NCBI RefSeq assembly: GCF_000276665.1
Contig: NW_004955405.1
Span: 17,132,111 to 17,196,110, forward strand
Source: Chinchilla lanigera
Taxonomy: Eukaryota > Chordata > Mammalia > Rodentia > Chinchillidae
Direction of reading: 5' to 3'
Length of the DNA stretch: 64,000 bases
Below are positions 1 through 13,620 of this stretch, in pieces. A program made the translations under genes and the position numbers. Positions within the stretch are counted from its first letter, which is position 1; each line of letters begins with the position of its first letter. The notes beneath the pieces were generated by a model. That model searched no databases, was not told where the DNA came from, and saw nothing but the letters and a program-made list of their open reading frames with translations.

Positions 1-2802
1 TCATTAAATTGCTCAATGACATATAAACATAATTTTTTATTCAACAGGATACAATTGGCTAAAGTACACCTATTTTTTAATTTTTCTGAAACTTTACATT
101 TAATTTCCATGTACAAAAAAAGTAATCTTTAAAGTGGTTCGTGACCACATGGAGACTTCAATATAATATAGTTTATATTTGGAAAAAATTTATCATATTT
201 TTTCAGTAAATTTCTCTTTGTTTGCTTGTTTTTCTACACTAGTAAGAAAACTAATGTGGAAAAACATATAATGTATACTGGAAAAGGCTCTATTTGTTAT
301 AGTGATTATGAGCACATTCTCAATAAAGCTTCCTAAAGCCTTTGGATGCTATCCATTACGTGCTAACCAGCGGAGTACACAGAGAAGAAAACATTTTAGC
401 TTTGAGTTTGAATGGTGAAATTTTCAGTCAGTGTGTTTGCATCCATGTTATATCATTCCCATTGTTCATATCCTGTGTATTTAATTTCAATCATTTGAGA
501 TTTTAAAGAGAGCAAAAATTCAGCAAATTCAAATTAATTTTATTCTTTGTTTATCTACATGCCAGTAATTATAACACAGCCATAGACTTGTCCCACTTAC
601 TCATTTATACCCTCTTTCTCTTTTTAGAGAGGCCATTTGTTATTTAATCTAGATATATATCTTTTCATCCCTGCTTATGAACAACTGATGTCTTTAAAAT
701 AGATATGATAAAAATCTATATAACTGTCAATAACTAATTGATGATTTCTAAAGCAAGGTATACTTTAATTTCATTAAGATGTTTAGATAAATCAGTGATA
801 CCAGAAGCATCATTTTAAGAAAATACTCATTACATACTATGCTGCTTCTCTTAATGGGGAATAAGTCAAACTTTTGATTTAAACTAATTTGAAGACAGAA
901 CATAAATATGGTGTGTTCCATCCTCTCTGATCATTGGAAGTTGTCACTTTAATTTAGAGCATATCTCTATCATTGCCACCGCTGTGATTCTCCTGCATAT
1001 GAAGTCAAAACAAGTCTAGTCAGTTGCACAGGGAAGAGAAAACTGCCGTTGCATAAGGTCAATGCAATCCAGAGGCAATTCTGCTAACAAAATTTAATCT
1101 GTCTTACAATAATTCCATTAAGAAAGTATAAGTGAATGGTATTATTTTAGGAATTCAATGTATGTTGTAGCAATGGAAATCTTGTCACTCTTGGGTGGCA
1201 TTTTCCAATGAGTTAAGCATTTATGTATTGTGTTACCAAAAAGTTATTTTGTATAGTTCAGAGAAGCATTTTTGTTGGATGTATACTTTTCAAGTTTTGT
1301 TTACATTATGTCCTTAGGGATTTTCTTTGTTTTAACAGCATGCAGCTTGACAGAAATACACTCCCCAAAAAGGGACTAAGGTATATATTTCTCTCAGCAC
1401 AATTGCTGCTTTTTTTCTGTTGTTACATCAATTTTGTGTGCTTGTCTCTTTTCCTTCTTTCTTTGTTTGCAGTGTAGCACCTGACATTGAGGATGAAACC
1501 ACTAAATCTTAGTGCTTTCTCTGGCAAAAGAGTTAGTGAGATGGCCTGTCTAAATAATGGTAGAAGTCAAGAGGTGACTCAAATTAAATTAATTTCAATA
1601 TGAATACCACTATTCTGAGGAAAGAAGACTTCTCGAAAAACTTATCACAGGCCTTGCTTTAGAGAAGTGGCACCAACTTTCGGTAGAAGGCAGAGCTCAT
1701 TTCTCCAAATTAAAATAATACTACTTCCCTAATTTTTGCATCTTGGAGGCATATGCTTGCAAAACCTCAAAACCCAGGCAGTCTACAGATGTAACTAGTA
1801 ATGATCAAAAGTTGAAAAATATTCTAATTTGAATCAGAGAAAATATATTTTCATCATAATAAGATAGTACAGTAATTAAGGTATGATTACAGTATCTTCT
1901 GTTAAAAAAAAATAGAGCCTCAATTTTTATTTTTGAGCTGTGCTGGTATCAGTTGAATTTAAATCTGAATAAATCTAATAATATTTAATAACCTCAAAAT
2001 AATTACCAGCTCATAATAACAAATAAAATGAAAATTTAATTCATGACCATACTGTATCACATATTTTTTTCCTAAGGAGGAGATATAAAATAAATCGCTA
2101 ATGAAGGTGAACACTATAAAAATAATAAACTGCCCAGTCTTTGGGACTAAGAATTTAGTTACTCTGGAGAAGCAGAGAGTACAGGTCAGAGTAGACCTTC
2201 TGCATTGTTCTTTGTCTGTTGAATTTGTTACCAAATAGTTAACAAATATTCTGTTTCAAAATTTGATCTAGAAAATGATTTCACTAAAGTGAGCGTATTT
2301 TCTCTCCTTCCTTAAAAAATATAGACATTATATCAATGGCATTTTAACAAAGAACTGTTTTTCCTTTAAAAAAATAAAACTAAAAAACCAGCCATCTATG
2401 TGTGTTCCATTTCCTGTGCCTCTCTGTGAACCCCCCTCCACTTCTTTGGTTTTTGTCCTTACCACTGTATCATTCTTGGTCTGTACTTGCACCCACATCA
2501 CATCCGTTCAAGCACTGTACTTTTGGGTCCTTCTCGGTTAACTTGGCTGTCTGCTCATTACTTATAATTTTCAATTTCTTATCTCACAGAAGCATAATTT
2601 TCCTCTCAAATGCCTCTTTTCCTGTGGGATTTGAACAGATGGTGTCAAATCATCTGGAAGAACTGAGCAATTCTAATTAGATTCAATCTGTTTGAGATTG
2701 TTGTTCAGTCTGAAATAGTAAACTCCTCTCAATTGTTTGCCTGTCTTGATGATACCTTGCCCTGTAAATGTGCTTAAAGGTCTTAGCTGTGCTGTTTTGC
2801 AG
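1..2802 (+). other. Upstream NAV3 intron (partial)
   Basis: AT-rich intronic sequence ending in an acceptor at 2801-2802 preceded by gctgttttgc. No exon, SINE or coding-like segment could be supported. Short open frames here have no recognisable protein content. Confidence 0.8.
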
Positions 2803-2963
2803 ATACACCCCATCATCTCGGCAGGCCAACCAAGAAGAGGGCAAAGAGTGGTTGCGTTCTCATTCTACTGGAGGGCTGCAGGATACCGGCAACCAGTCAC
2901 CTCTGGTCTCCCCTTCTGCCATGTCATCTTCTACTACAGGAAAATACCACTTCTCCAACTTGG
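2803..2963 (+). CDS. NAV3: NAV3 exon: Ser-rich linker ([16 protein letters not shown]...)
   Basis: 161 nt, entered after one nucleotide short of a codon end (first base completes a split codon) and leaving one base of the next codon. It encodes [16 protein letters not shown], then [14 protein letters not shown] and a Ser-rich tail ending KYHFSNL. Acceptor ttttgcag, donor gtaaac. The segment is low-complexity, Ser/Gln/Gly-rich linker ahead of the coiled coils; no catalytic motif is visible. Joining its last G to the TG at 10042 gives a Val codon and continues [12 protein letters not shown], which supports the junction. Confidence 0.93.
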
Positions 2964-5900
2964 GTAAACTATTCTAGCATAGATTGTGTTTTGTTCATTT
3001 CATTCCCACTATCATGGGAGCCCTGGTATTGCCCCATAGAAATTACTTTTATGGTAGTTTATAGTTCAGAATAATCTATGAACATTATGTTGTTAATTGT
3101 TTACAATAATTACTGAACACAGACAATCCTCTTGTTGTATTCGATCTAAACTACAGAAACTTTCTTGACTTAAAAAAAAGTCTCTCCATTAGTAAGGGGC
3201 GGAGCAGACCCAGAATATCTGAGTTAAAGCCCAGCAACCTAACTGCTGCATCTTAGAATCCTCTTTAAAACTAGTAAAACAGTTGCTTATTTTTTGTTTA
3301 AACTGCTAAAACTTCTTTGAAGCAAAAATAATAAGCCTTTTATAGAAAAATAAAAAACAGGAAATGGCACACAATGGCATGACTGTGAAATAGATTCTTT
3401 TAACATTATTAAAATTAAAATTCTCCCTAGAATATATCAGTTCCTGTTTAGACAATATTCCATGAACATTTTAAGTTAAATACAATGAAAAATAAATTAT
3501 TGTAGTAGCTATGGAGTTACTTTCTACTTAGCATCATTTTGGGAAGTAGAAAATCATTTCCATAAATGTCATAGACAGCAGAGAAGAGTAACAAGACAGT
3601 AAGTGTAAACATGCCAATTATAATTCAATAGATCTGTTGACTTTAAAAATAGACTATCATTTATCTTCTATAATGTCACATATGAACTAGTGTCATTTTT
3701 TTATGTTTTCACTGGAAAAAGTTCTTTGTAATATTGTCCCCACAGATGGTTCACATTCTTCAATAATTTGGGCTTTTCAACTTTCAACCACATTGAACTC
3801 AACCCTATTTCTTTTCTGTCATAACTTTTCCAAGTCAGGCTTTTAGCAATTAAAAGCAATTATTTTGGTCATGGTTCTATATGCACTAATTAATTCTCAT
3901 TAACTGCAAGTTTTCCTTGCTTAATCTACACAGTGATGAGGCTTCTTTGTTCCATAAATGCCAAAAGAAGTATAGTTTATATTTACTTTGAATCATAGTT
4001 ATAAAGCAGAGCAAATAGCCTTAGTCTTTAACTTCAAAAAACCGGTTGAAAATGTTTTTGTTAAGCTATAGGAATATAAAAAAAAAACCTAATTTCATGG
4101 ACCATCTGAAGCAAACCCAAACCACCTCACTGCTATGAATTTGCTAAGTACTTCATACCACCTCTAAAGTTTTTCATTAATTGGCATTTGAGTAGTTGAC
4201 TTCTTCTGCCACTTTTCTACCATCATTCTGCTTAAATCCATCTATTCAATTATCTTTGAAGAAAAGAAAGAAAAACCTTACCCTTTAATATATCTGACCT
4301 TGGAGAAGCCTCAGTTTTCTCAATATGAGTATTGAGAAGTACAAAGGGACTATCTGATAGATTCTGGCAAACAATCATTTTATTATAAAGCATGTTTTAT
4401 ACTCTAAAACAACAACATGGATTCATCAGCTTTGGGTGATCTTTGTCTGCCTTTAATTGGGTATAATTCACAATACAGTGACTATGCAATTTAATGTAAA
4501 GGAGTTTCATAGCTTAGAAATAAAAGACACTAATACAAAAGTCTGACATTTGAAATAAGGCCTCACTTACCAAGAATGTCAAATATTTGCCCAGAGATAA
4601 ATTTCTTATAATTTTGTATAAATAAAAGTTATGCAAATGTCATGTCAGCTGGAATCACTGTGTTTTTACAAATATGTTTTAAAAATTGAGATATCACACA
4701 TTGGAGAATGCATTTGATTGCCCGGATTTTAGAATCAAAGCGCAATCAAGATGAAATGTGAATTATACTTCTACTGATAACATAACAAACCATTTCTGTA
4801 GAACCTTAGTGTCCTGATGCCTTTGACTTCAAAACTACTGATCAGACACATCCCTTGTTTTTCATTGCTATGAAAGCAAGAACGTAAAAGGCCAAGCTCA
4901 GCTTTCTAGGATGTGAATCTCCCACATTAGTCTACTGAGTTTTCCACCAGAGGTCTCACTGCAGCTTCAGGCACAACTGAAAACACTTCAGGTTTTGTCT
5001 TTAGTGACACAGCCCTCTTGCTTCTCTTTATAATTTTCCAACTGAAATTCTTCCTCTTCTCGTAACTATCATTTGTTGTATAAACAGTGTCACTTTTACA
5101 AGGGAAAGAGACTGCATTTATAACTGGTCTAGGTTTTAGGTGTAAATTCTGCAGACACTTTATTGTCCATCTGCCCCGCATTTTTATGTGTTCACCAAGA
5201 CTTTTTATCTTTAGAACATTTCTCATCCTAAACAAACGGTCTACACTCTCATCCACAACTGGAAATCTTACCTTTCATATCAAAATTCCTCTTTCACTCT
5301 GAGATTTTTTGGGGGCACTAAAACTCAAATCCTGTCAGCATAGACCACATTACCATCACAAATCAAAGTCTTTTCCTTAGCTATTATCTTCTCTTTCCCT
5401 TATAATTCCACATACAACTCTCCAGCAGCTACACCAAAGCAAAATCTCAGTGTAGTCAATAGGCTTACTCAAAACTGCACTATCCTCCATCATATTCTGC
5501 AATAGATGAAACCCTGTGATTTTCATTTTTTTAGATTTTTAAATTTTGTTTTAAAGGAAAGAAAAGTAAGAAACAAAAACAATGGTATGAAATTTCAAAA
5601 CAAGATTGTAGGAGAGTGACAATGGTTAGTACATTGCATATTGTTATCTTTAAAGCAGGTGCTCAGATTACAAGATATAGGCATGGAAAATTGATCAAAC
5701 AATATAGGCATAAACCTTTCTTTTCAGTGAACTAAATAGTAATTAGTAGTATAGCTATCGTAACTAACTTCTATACATATATATTTACATATTTTCCTTT
5801 CCTTCCTCTTTCCTTCCCCCCATTCCAGTATGTCTTCCCTTTTGGGCAGTTTCTTCCCATTTCACAACATCTATTGTACATTTTGGGCCTTACTTACTCT

Positions 5901-8900
5901 TTCAGCTTCTTACACTAGGGAGAGAATACAATGTTTACACACGTGAGACTGATTTATTTTAATTATGAGTACAGACTCAAGTTGCATTCATTTCCCTATA
6001 AATATCTCAAGTTTATCCTTCTTTATAGCTGAGTGGTACTCCACTGTATAAAAATATCACATCTTTTTATCCATTCCAAAAACAGCGGTTAAATGCCATG
6101 AAATAGATTGGAATGCCTTAACCATATGAGTGTTGTCAGGCCCAAGGACCCCTTCCATCCTTGTGAAGGGGAGTGCTAACCTCTCCTTTCCTACATCACA
6201 ATTATATATATATATTTTAAAAAAGGTAGTATATCTCACTTTTCAGTGTCATTACTATGTTAAAACTTTTTCTTAAATTTAGATAATTTCAGTAGGTTCC
6301 AAACTGATCTTCCCGCCCCCACTGCTTGTCGATAAATATTTTCAGCTACTGGGCTGTGTGAGAGAAGACCTTCCTATCTGTATAAGAGTTTTCTTATTGC
6401 CTACCCAAATTTTATAAGCAAACATGCTTCCAACATTCTGAAATTTCTATGTGCTGTAATTTTACACATGGAAATAGTTTTGAAACATGAAAATAAGTTT
6501 TTTAAAGAGCTTTGATTGTATTCTCAGATTACTTGAATTTATATTTATTGGCAAAGAAAGGGGGCAGCACTAAAATTTAATAAGAAATCAAAGTTATTCT
6601 ACTATTAAGTTTTTAAAAATATGCAAAATGTAATTAACTAAATTTGAGTTAAGTATGATGTTGTCCTACATTTGCTTTGAACATCCATTGTTTTCAATTT
6701 GATCATTATTTTCTGAATGATCAGTGAAATACTTCATTAGTAGTAAAATTCAAGAGTTATGGTATTCATGTTTTCTTGATCCTTTCTACCTATTAAAATG
6801 TGTACGATTATAAAATTTTTACATGAATTATTATAGTTACATATAACAAGCATTAGAAATTTAAGAGCACTACAACTAGGTTATTTATTGTATGCTATTA
6901 CAAACTACTGCTGAAGTAAACAATCATTTATGGGTATTCCTCTACATGCTAGCTATATGAGAAACCATTTCCACTCAAGAAAGAATATCAGAATATAACT
7001 TACGCAAACTAAGGCTTTGGATTAAACTTCATTTTGTATTGTTCATGGTTTCTGTAAGGCTTATAACCTGGTAAAACTACTTGTGATGTCCCACGAGTAA
7101 TAGCAATTGCTCATATTCATTTTTCACATTGCCATAAAGGTTATTATGCAAAAGCATTAACACTTCCCCAGTTCTACACAGTAGATGGCTCTTTGCGTGC
7201 AGAATGATTATTGCAAGGAAAGAGTTTCTATGCTTTTGCTGACAAGCATCTTTTTACCTTGAGTAATTTTTTCTTTGCATATACATGTTTTAGCCATTCT
7301 GAATGGAACTGTTTCTTCTATACTAATGGAAGCAAAGACTGCCACAGTTGAGACCCACATCTGATTCAAGCATCCATTTTATACAAGACCAAAGCAACCT
7401 GTCATAGATAGTAATTTAATTGAACATTGTTAAATAGTATAGTATATTTTCATTGGAAAACACCATCAAAAGTCTTTTTAAATGCAAGTATTCCCCTAAA
7501 AATGTATCATTTTCATTAATGTTTACATTCAATAAGTTAAATATACTTTGAAATTATAGGAAGACATTTCAGTTGGATACCTTTCTAATCATTTTTGATA
7601 ACAAAATACAATCCACAAATATACAAGTATTTGTGATCTCTCTGGTTTCTTCTCTAGACTTACCAATGACACAAACTATTTAAATCTAGAAATAACATAC
7701 TTCTAAATTCACTCTCCAAAAAAGTTAAGTAAAATAAATTTTTTCTGAATTTTCAACTGTTCTACTTAATTATACATGCAGATTCCACGAGCAAAACTGA
7801 AATTAGCTTCTGAGGACAGGACTTTTTTCTTATTTAAAAAAAAATCCTAGCGGGGGGGGAGGCTGGCGCAGGCCTATAATCCCAGCACTTGGGAGGCTGA
7901 GACAGGAGGATTGCTGTGAGTTTGAGGTTAACCTTGGCTACAAAGTGAGCTCAAGGCCAGCCTGAACTGCATAGCAAGACCTTGCCTCAAAAAAACAAAA
8001 GCAAACAAACAGAAAACAGCAGCATCCTAAGCTCCACTGATGTCAAGCTCTAGAAGCAAGGGTAGGGAGTGATTTGGAAGATTTTAAAAGTGCGGTTCAT
8101 ATTTCTTCTCAAATCATCTCCTGTACTCCTCAGATCATCACAAGTAAGGTTATAACCTTAATTAAAAAGTGGCTTTGCTATGTGTCATTCATGTGAGATG
8201 TGCTCAGTAGCCTTCTTTAACTTAATAGATGACCACATCTACTTCTCTCCTATTGAGAAATTCTTATGTGTCTCCTAGGCTTGAGAGGCCACTTATTCTG
8301 TCATATTTATTGCTTTACTTTTCTGTTTGTTCGTTCGTTTGTTTGTTTGTTCATTCTTTCATTCTTGGAGCACACAGAAAGCAAAACTTCTATGGAAGCC
8401 CTTTACTATTTTCTGTTCCTTTACTATTCATTAATGTTCACATTCCCTTTACATACCCTTTACTATTTTCAGAGGATTTTCTGAAAAAATCCTCTTTTTG
8501 TTACTGTTGTCTTCTGTTACATAATTTTTCTTTGTATATTTTGTGTATTAAATTTTCCACCTTCCCATCACCTCTCTTAGTGGCCACTCTAGAAGTCAGG
8601 GTCTATGTAATGTTTATCTTTCAGCTCAAACACAGCACCAGAGCAACCTCTCATAGATAGTAATTTAATTGAACGTTGTTAAATAGTATAGTATATTTTC
8701 ATTGGAAAACACCATCAAAAGTCTTTTTAAATGCAAATATTTCCCTAAAAACGTATCATTTTCATTGATGTTTACATTCAATAAGTTAAATGTGCTTTGA
8801 AGTTATAGGAAGACATTTCAATTGGCTACCTTTCTAATCATTTTGATAACAATTATGCAAAGCCAAAGAGTGAATGAAGTATCCTTTTAACCGCTACATG

Positions 8901-11760
8901 AATATATTAAAATGATACTTTTGTAAATATGTAGAAAAGTTCACTTATTTCAGAACATTTAATTCACATTATAAACTTAGTCAAAACTCCATAAACATAA
9001 ATGTTCAGGTTTTGAATGTCCTTCCATGGACCTACTGGGTGTTACCAGTAACCAGAGCGAACTGTAACTAATGATTGCTATTGTTAAAGGAATATGCCCG
9101 AGAAAAAATGGACAGATACCTACTCTCCCTTCTCTCCTCTCACCACATGTTTCTTTCTCTCTTCCTCCTTCTCTTTCATTTCTTCTCCTCTCTATTCTTT
9201 CTTCTTTGCTTCCAATGGATTCTATATTTTGCAAATCCACAGTTTCCTCTTTTCATTATATTACCATATGCACATGTGGATGTGGTTCCAGTCCTTTGTT
9301 TCCTTTACTGTAATATATAATTGTGCTGTTTTGCTCAATGATTCATCAAAACATGTGAAATACCAAGGCAGCACCTGTCAAATAGGACTCCCTTTTAGTT
9401 ACCCTGATGTACACTCTTTTACCTTACTGTGAAACTTATTAATTATATAGAATTAAGAAGTTTAGTGCCCATGTCGCATAAGTAAATAAAGCAAGTTTTA
9501 AAGTATCAGACCAAATCCAAGCCAATGACATACATTTTCCAAGGTTCTGAAAATATTTAGCAGTTCCTTCCATATTTTAAAAAGGTTTGGCCTATTTTTT
9601 TCAGATGTCATAAACAAATTTACTTTTCCTAAATATAAGCATTCATAGTAAAAGTGATTCTCAGATTTTTCTGCTCTAATTTTATTCCATATTTCAAAAC
9701 TGAGGTTTTCAGTGTAGTTGTACATTTAAGCAACCACAATATTCTTTGTATTGGTGGTTATCATACTATAATATTTGTAACATAAGCCAGAGAGAAGCAT
9801 AGGTGGTTTTGTTTCATATTGCTTGACAAATTGACATACTACTTATCAGGACAGTTTCAGAAAAGAAAGATTCCATGACGTGTGTTGTTAATGTTTCACA
9901 GACTCTGTGCCTGCCTTCATCAGAAACACGTTGTAAATTCATTTTTCTACAAGAATTGGGATCAATGTTTTCTATCTTTTAACCTCTCATTTTCATTGTT
10001 CAAACTCCAGAGTAACAGGCTGGGGTGCTTTGTCTTTTCAGTGAGTCCAACCAACCTGTCTCAGTTTAACCTTCCCGGGCCCACCATGATGCGCTCCAAC
10101 AGCATCCCAGCCCAGGACTCCTCCTTCGATCTCTACGATGACTCTCAACTTTGTGGGAGCGCCACTTCCCTGGAGGAGAGGCCACGAGCCATCAGTCACT
10201 CGGGCTCCTTCAGGGACAGCATGGAAGAAGGTACGTTTGAGGGGCAGCAGGATAGGCATGAGGTAATTTGATTTAACTCAGAAAGAGAAACTATCCTATC
10301 ACAGAACAAAGATTACTAAAGAAGAAATAAATGAATAAATATAATTCTCATTTCGAGAACCCTCAAGTTGGAGATCATTGGGAAATACCCCAGAATTTGT
10401 ATACATTAATGCTTGGCTGTAGAATAGTTGAGAAAATGAAACCAATCTCCTAATACAGAAAGGTACAGAATTTTTGAGACTTCCCAGATGTATCAAATAT
10501 TACAGTAAATGTTTTGTTTGATATCACAGTTAAAGTACCATAAAGGCACACAAACCAGAAAAATTATCTTGTAAAACTTACTCATGCTGATTTGTATTCT
10601 CAAAAACTCCCTCTGGTGTTAGTTTCTTCTATCATATTAAAACTCACATTGTACTTACATTTTACTTTAAAAGTCAGTTTTTGTCTGTTGACAATAAAAT
10701 TCTCACCTCATCAGACAAATGTCTTTATCATTGTACAGTTCTATGTGAATACTTCCAGTAAATCTATTTTTAAAACTCCGTAGGCTTACTAGATATTTAA
10801 ATGCACATATGTTTTCTAAACTATCCTCAAATGTAAAAATTGCTAATAATTATTTTTAAAATTTCATGAGTGATTTTTATTCATCATTCATAAAGGAAAC
10901 ATGTGACATACATATTATAAAGCATATCATCTAAGGATAAAATGAAACCAAACAGAAATCCAAGCTCATTATAATAGAATCAAACATTAAAACACCCATA
11001 CTTTCATAGACAAGAATTATGTATAGAAGAAAAAAACTGCCAAATCTTGGAACATACCAATATGAAAGCCTCTAGCCTCACATTTATTACAGAATAAATT
11101 TAAGCAAGCTTTGTTCTTCCTCCTTCTTCTTCCTACCTTCTTATTTAAAATGTCTTCTAACTAAAAGTTTAGGTAGCTATGAAAATTGACTCATGTTTTT
11201 TAGGTCATCACTATACATTTGACACGCTGGCACTAAATCCTTTAGCAAAAATTGCCTCTACCTTTTGAGATAGTAACCAAACCATTGATTTCACTGAGGC
11301 AGATAGTAAATTATACCCTGTGAATCACCTGACTCAGCTGTGTAGCAGAGAAAATGTAACTAACGTGAAAGGTAAGACCACTGCTTCTTTGTCATTCCTT
11401 CATAGCCAGGCCTCTTGTAATATTTTAGTTGTTTATTTTAAAGATAAGAAAAAACAATAAAAATGATACAGAATTTCAAATCAAATGATAGGAAATTAAT
11501 AATGGTTATAAGGGCCAGGGATATAGCTCAGTGGTACAGCACCTGCCTGGCAAGCTCAAGGCCCTGAGTTCGATTCCTGGCACCAAACAAAACAAAACAG
11601 CAACAAAAAAACAATGGTTATGGTATTTCATATTGTTATCTTTGGAGTAGTTGCTCAGACTACCAGATATAGGTATATAAGATTGATCAAACAATATAAA
11701 CACTGACTGTTCCTTTCAATGAACTAATAGAAATTTGTAGTATAATTATCTTAGCTATCT

Positions 11761-11792
<32 letters not shown>

Positions 11793-13569
11793 ATATATAC
11801 CTTCCTTCATTTCTCCTTTCCCCCATCCCAGTTGTTCTTTCCTTTTGGGCAGTTTCTTTCCCTCTCACAATATCTTTTGTACCCTTTGTATCTTATTTGC
11901 TCTTTCAGGTTCTTATGCTAGGGAGACAATACGGTTTTTACACATGTGGGTCTGATTTATATAACTTATGAGTATGGTCTCTAGTTGCACCCATTTACCT
12001 ATAAAATTTCTAGTTTATCTTTCTTTACAGCTGAGTAATAATCCATTGTATAAAAACACCATATCTTTTTTATTCATTCCTCAGTGGATGGGCATTTAGG
12101 TTGTTTCCAAGATTTAGCTATGACAAATTGTGCTGCTATAAACATGGGTGCACATATATCGCTGAAAAATGGGCATCTGAGGTGAATACACACATCTCAA
12201 ATGAAAAAATACAAATAGCAAATAAATATATGAAAACATGTTCAACAGCATTGGTTATCTGAGAAATGCAAATTAAAACAACACTGAGATTTCATCTCAG
12301 CCCAGAAAGAATTGCTATCGTCAAAAAGTCAACCAATAATCAATTCTGGAGGGGCTGTGGGGAAAAAGGAACCATTCTCCACTGTTGGTGGGAGTGTAGA
12401 CTAGTGCAACCACTGTGGAAATCAGTGTGGAGATTCCTCAAAAAACTAGGATGAGAGGTCCCATTTGACTCAGCTATTCCCCTTCTTGGTATCTTCACAG
12501 AAGAATTAAAAACATTTTGTAACATTTTAAAAATAACCACATAGATGTCCACATAGATGTCTAACCACATAGATGTCTCTCTATAATCCCTTATTTACAA
12601 ACAGAATGATATTTATGTGCTGGAAGTTCTAGCACTCTACAGATGAGTCTTAGAAACATCTGAGCCACAGAATGCCACCCTAAGTAGGCAAGTTGGCTTT
12701 TTGGTATCTCTGCCTTGAATATGAACTATTGTTTTTCTTAAATTGTGATCTAGATCTTAAATTGCTAAAGAAACTAATTCTGCATTTTAAAAAATTTAAA
12801 ACATTATTGAACTAGAGTCAAAGGACCTTATTGATAATTTGCCCACCACTAGCACTCACCCATGAGGAGACTAAGCCCCAAGCTTATGGTCATAGACCTA
12901 TAAATACTAAGTGGCAGATAAAGAATGAATATAAAATCTTCTGATGAGTTGTCTATATTCTCTCTGATACACCTTGCTAACACTCTTAGTTCATATAAGA
13001 GCTATTAGAGGTTAAAATAATATGCCTTTTGTAAATAGACTCAAAGATTAATATGTCACACATTTCATACATTGGTAGTTTTCATGCAAGTTAGAAATCT
13101 TGAAGTAGTTCTTTGGTTATCTATTGAATTCATACAGGTGTATTACCACTCCTAAAGAGGTTCTTGGTGTCTCAAATTAACTCCTTTGTTTTCATCCACT
13201 TTTCCAGCCCATTTGAGACAAAGTGATTAGCACCTCTCCTGTTCTCTTATGCCAGCATAGGATCTTGTTAGCATTTGTATTACTGTATTGTAATTACTTT
13301 TTAATTATATGTTTCTTCAGCTGATATCTGTTTAAAGCATGCATTAAAAATAACTGTATTATTCTATAATAAAAGGAATTTTGGCAGACTTAATAAAATA
13401 CAATGTTAGTCTTCTTTAGGATTTAATATATTAGAAGTATAGTACTGAAATATAAAATGGGCATTTAGGGGTTTAACATGGTGGTTTTTCTTTTTTGGTA
13501 CCTGGAATGGAATTCAGGATCTTGTGCTAGCCAGGCAGGCACTGTGCTGCTGAGCTATATCCCTAGCCT

Positions 13570-13620
<51 letters not shown>

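Larger units (their letters stand above)
2964..10041 (+). other. NAV3 intron, 7.1 kb
   Basis: Begins gtaaac, ends cttttcag. Holds a LINE-1 3' fragment (about 5530-6160), a B1 SINE (7851-8021), both copies of a 215-bp direct duplication (7392-7605 and 8639-8852), a TTTG/TTCG simple repeat near 8323-8350, a pyrimidine-rich stretch (about 9110-9210), and an unexplained 109-codon antisense frame (4927-5256). The rest is unremarkable AT-rich sequence. Confidence 0.85.
11430..12150 (-). mobile_element. LINE-1 3' part, antisense (left arm of a 5'-inverted insertion)
   Basis: Homologous to 5530-6160. Read on the minus strand it runs from the ORF2 C-terminal coding region (the plus strand shows agctgagtaataatccattg and ggatgggcatttaggttgtt) into the 3'UTR and an A-rich end near 11430. 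Interrupted by an ID SINE at 11511-11612. Coding capacity is lost. The adjacent plus-strand arm at 12160-12510 is the next upstream part of the same ORF2. Confidence 0.75.

Noticed and set aside
2737..2977. Two overlapping open frames as an independent small gene
   Set aside because: They simply run through the NAV3 exon 2803-2963 and its flanks; only the 2803 phase yields the NAV3 peptide.
8229..9432. Phe/Leu/Ser-rich frames at 8229-8660 and 9071-9432
   Set aside because: Translations of TTTG simple repeats and pyrimidine-rich tracts. No domain.
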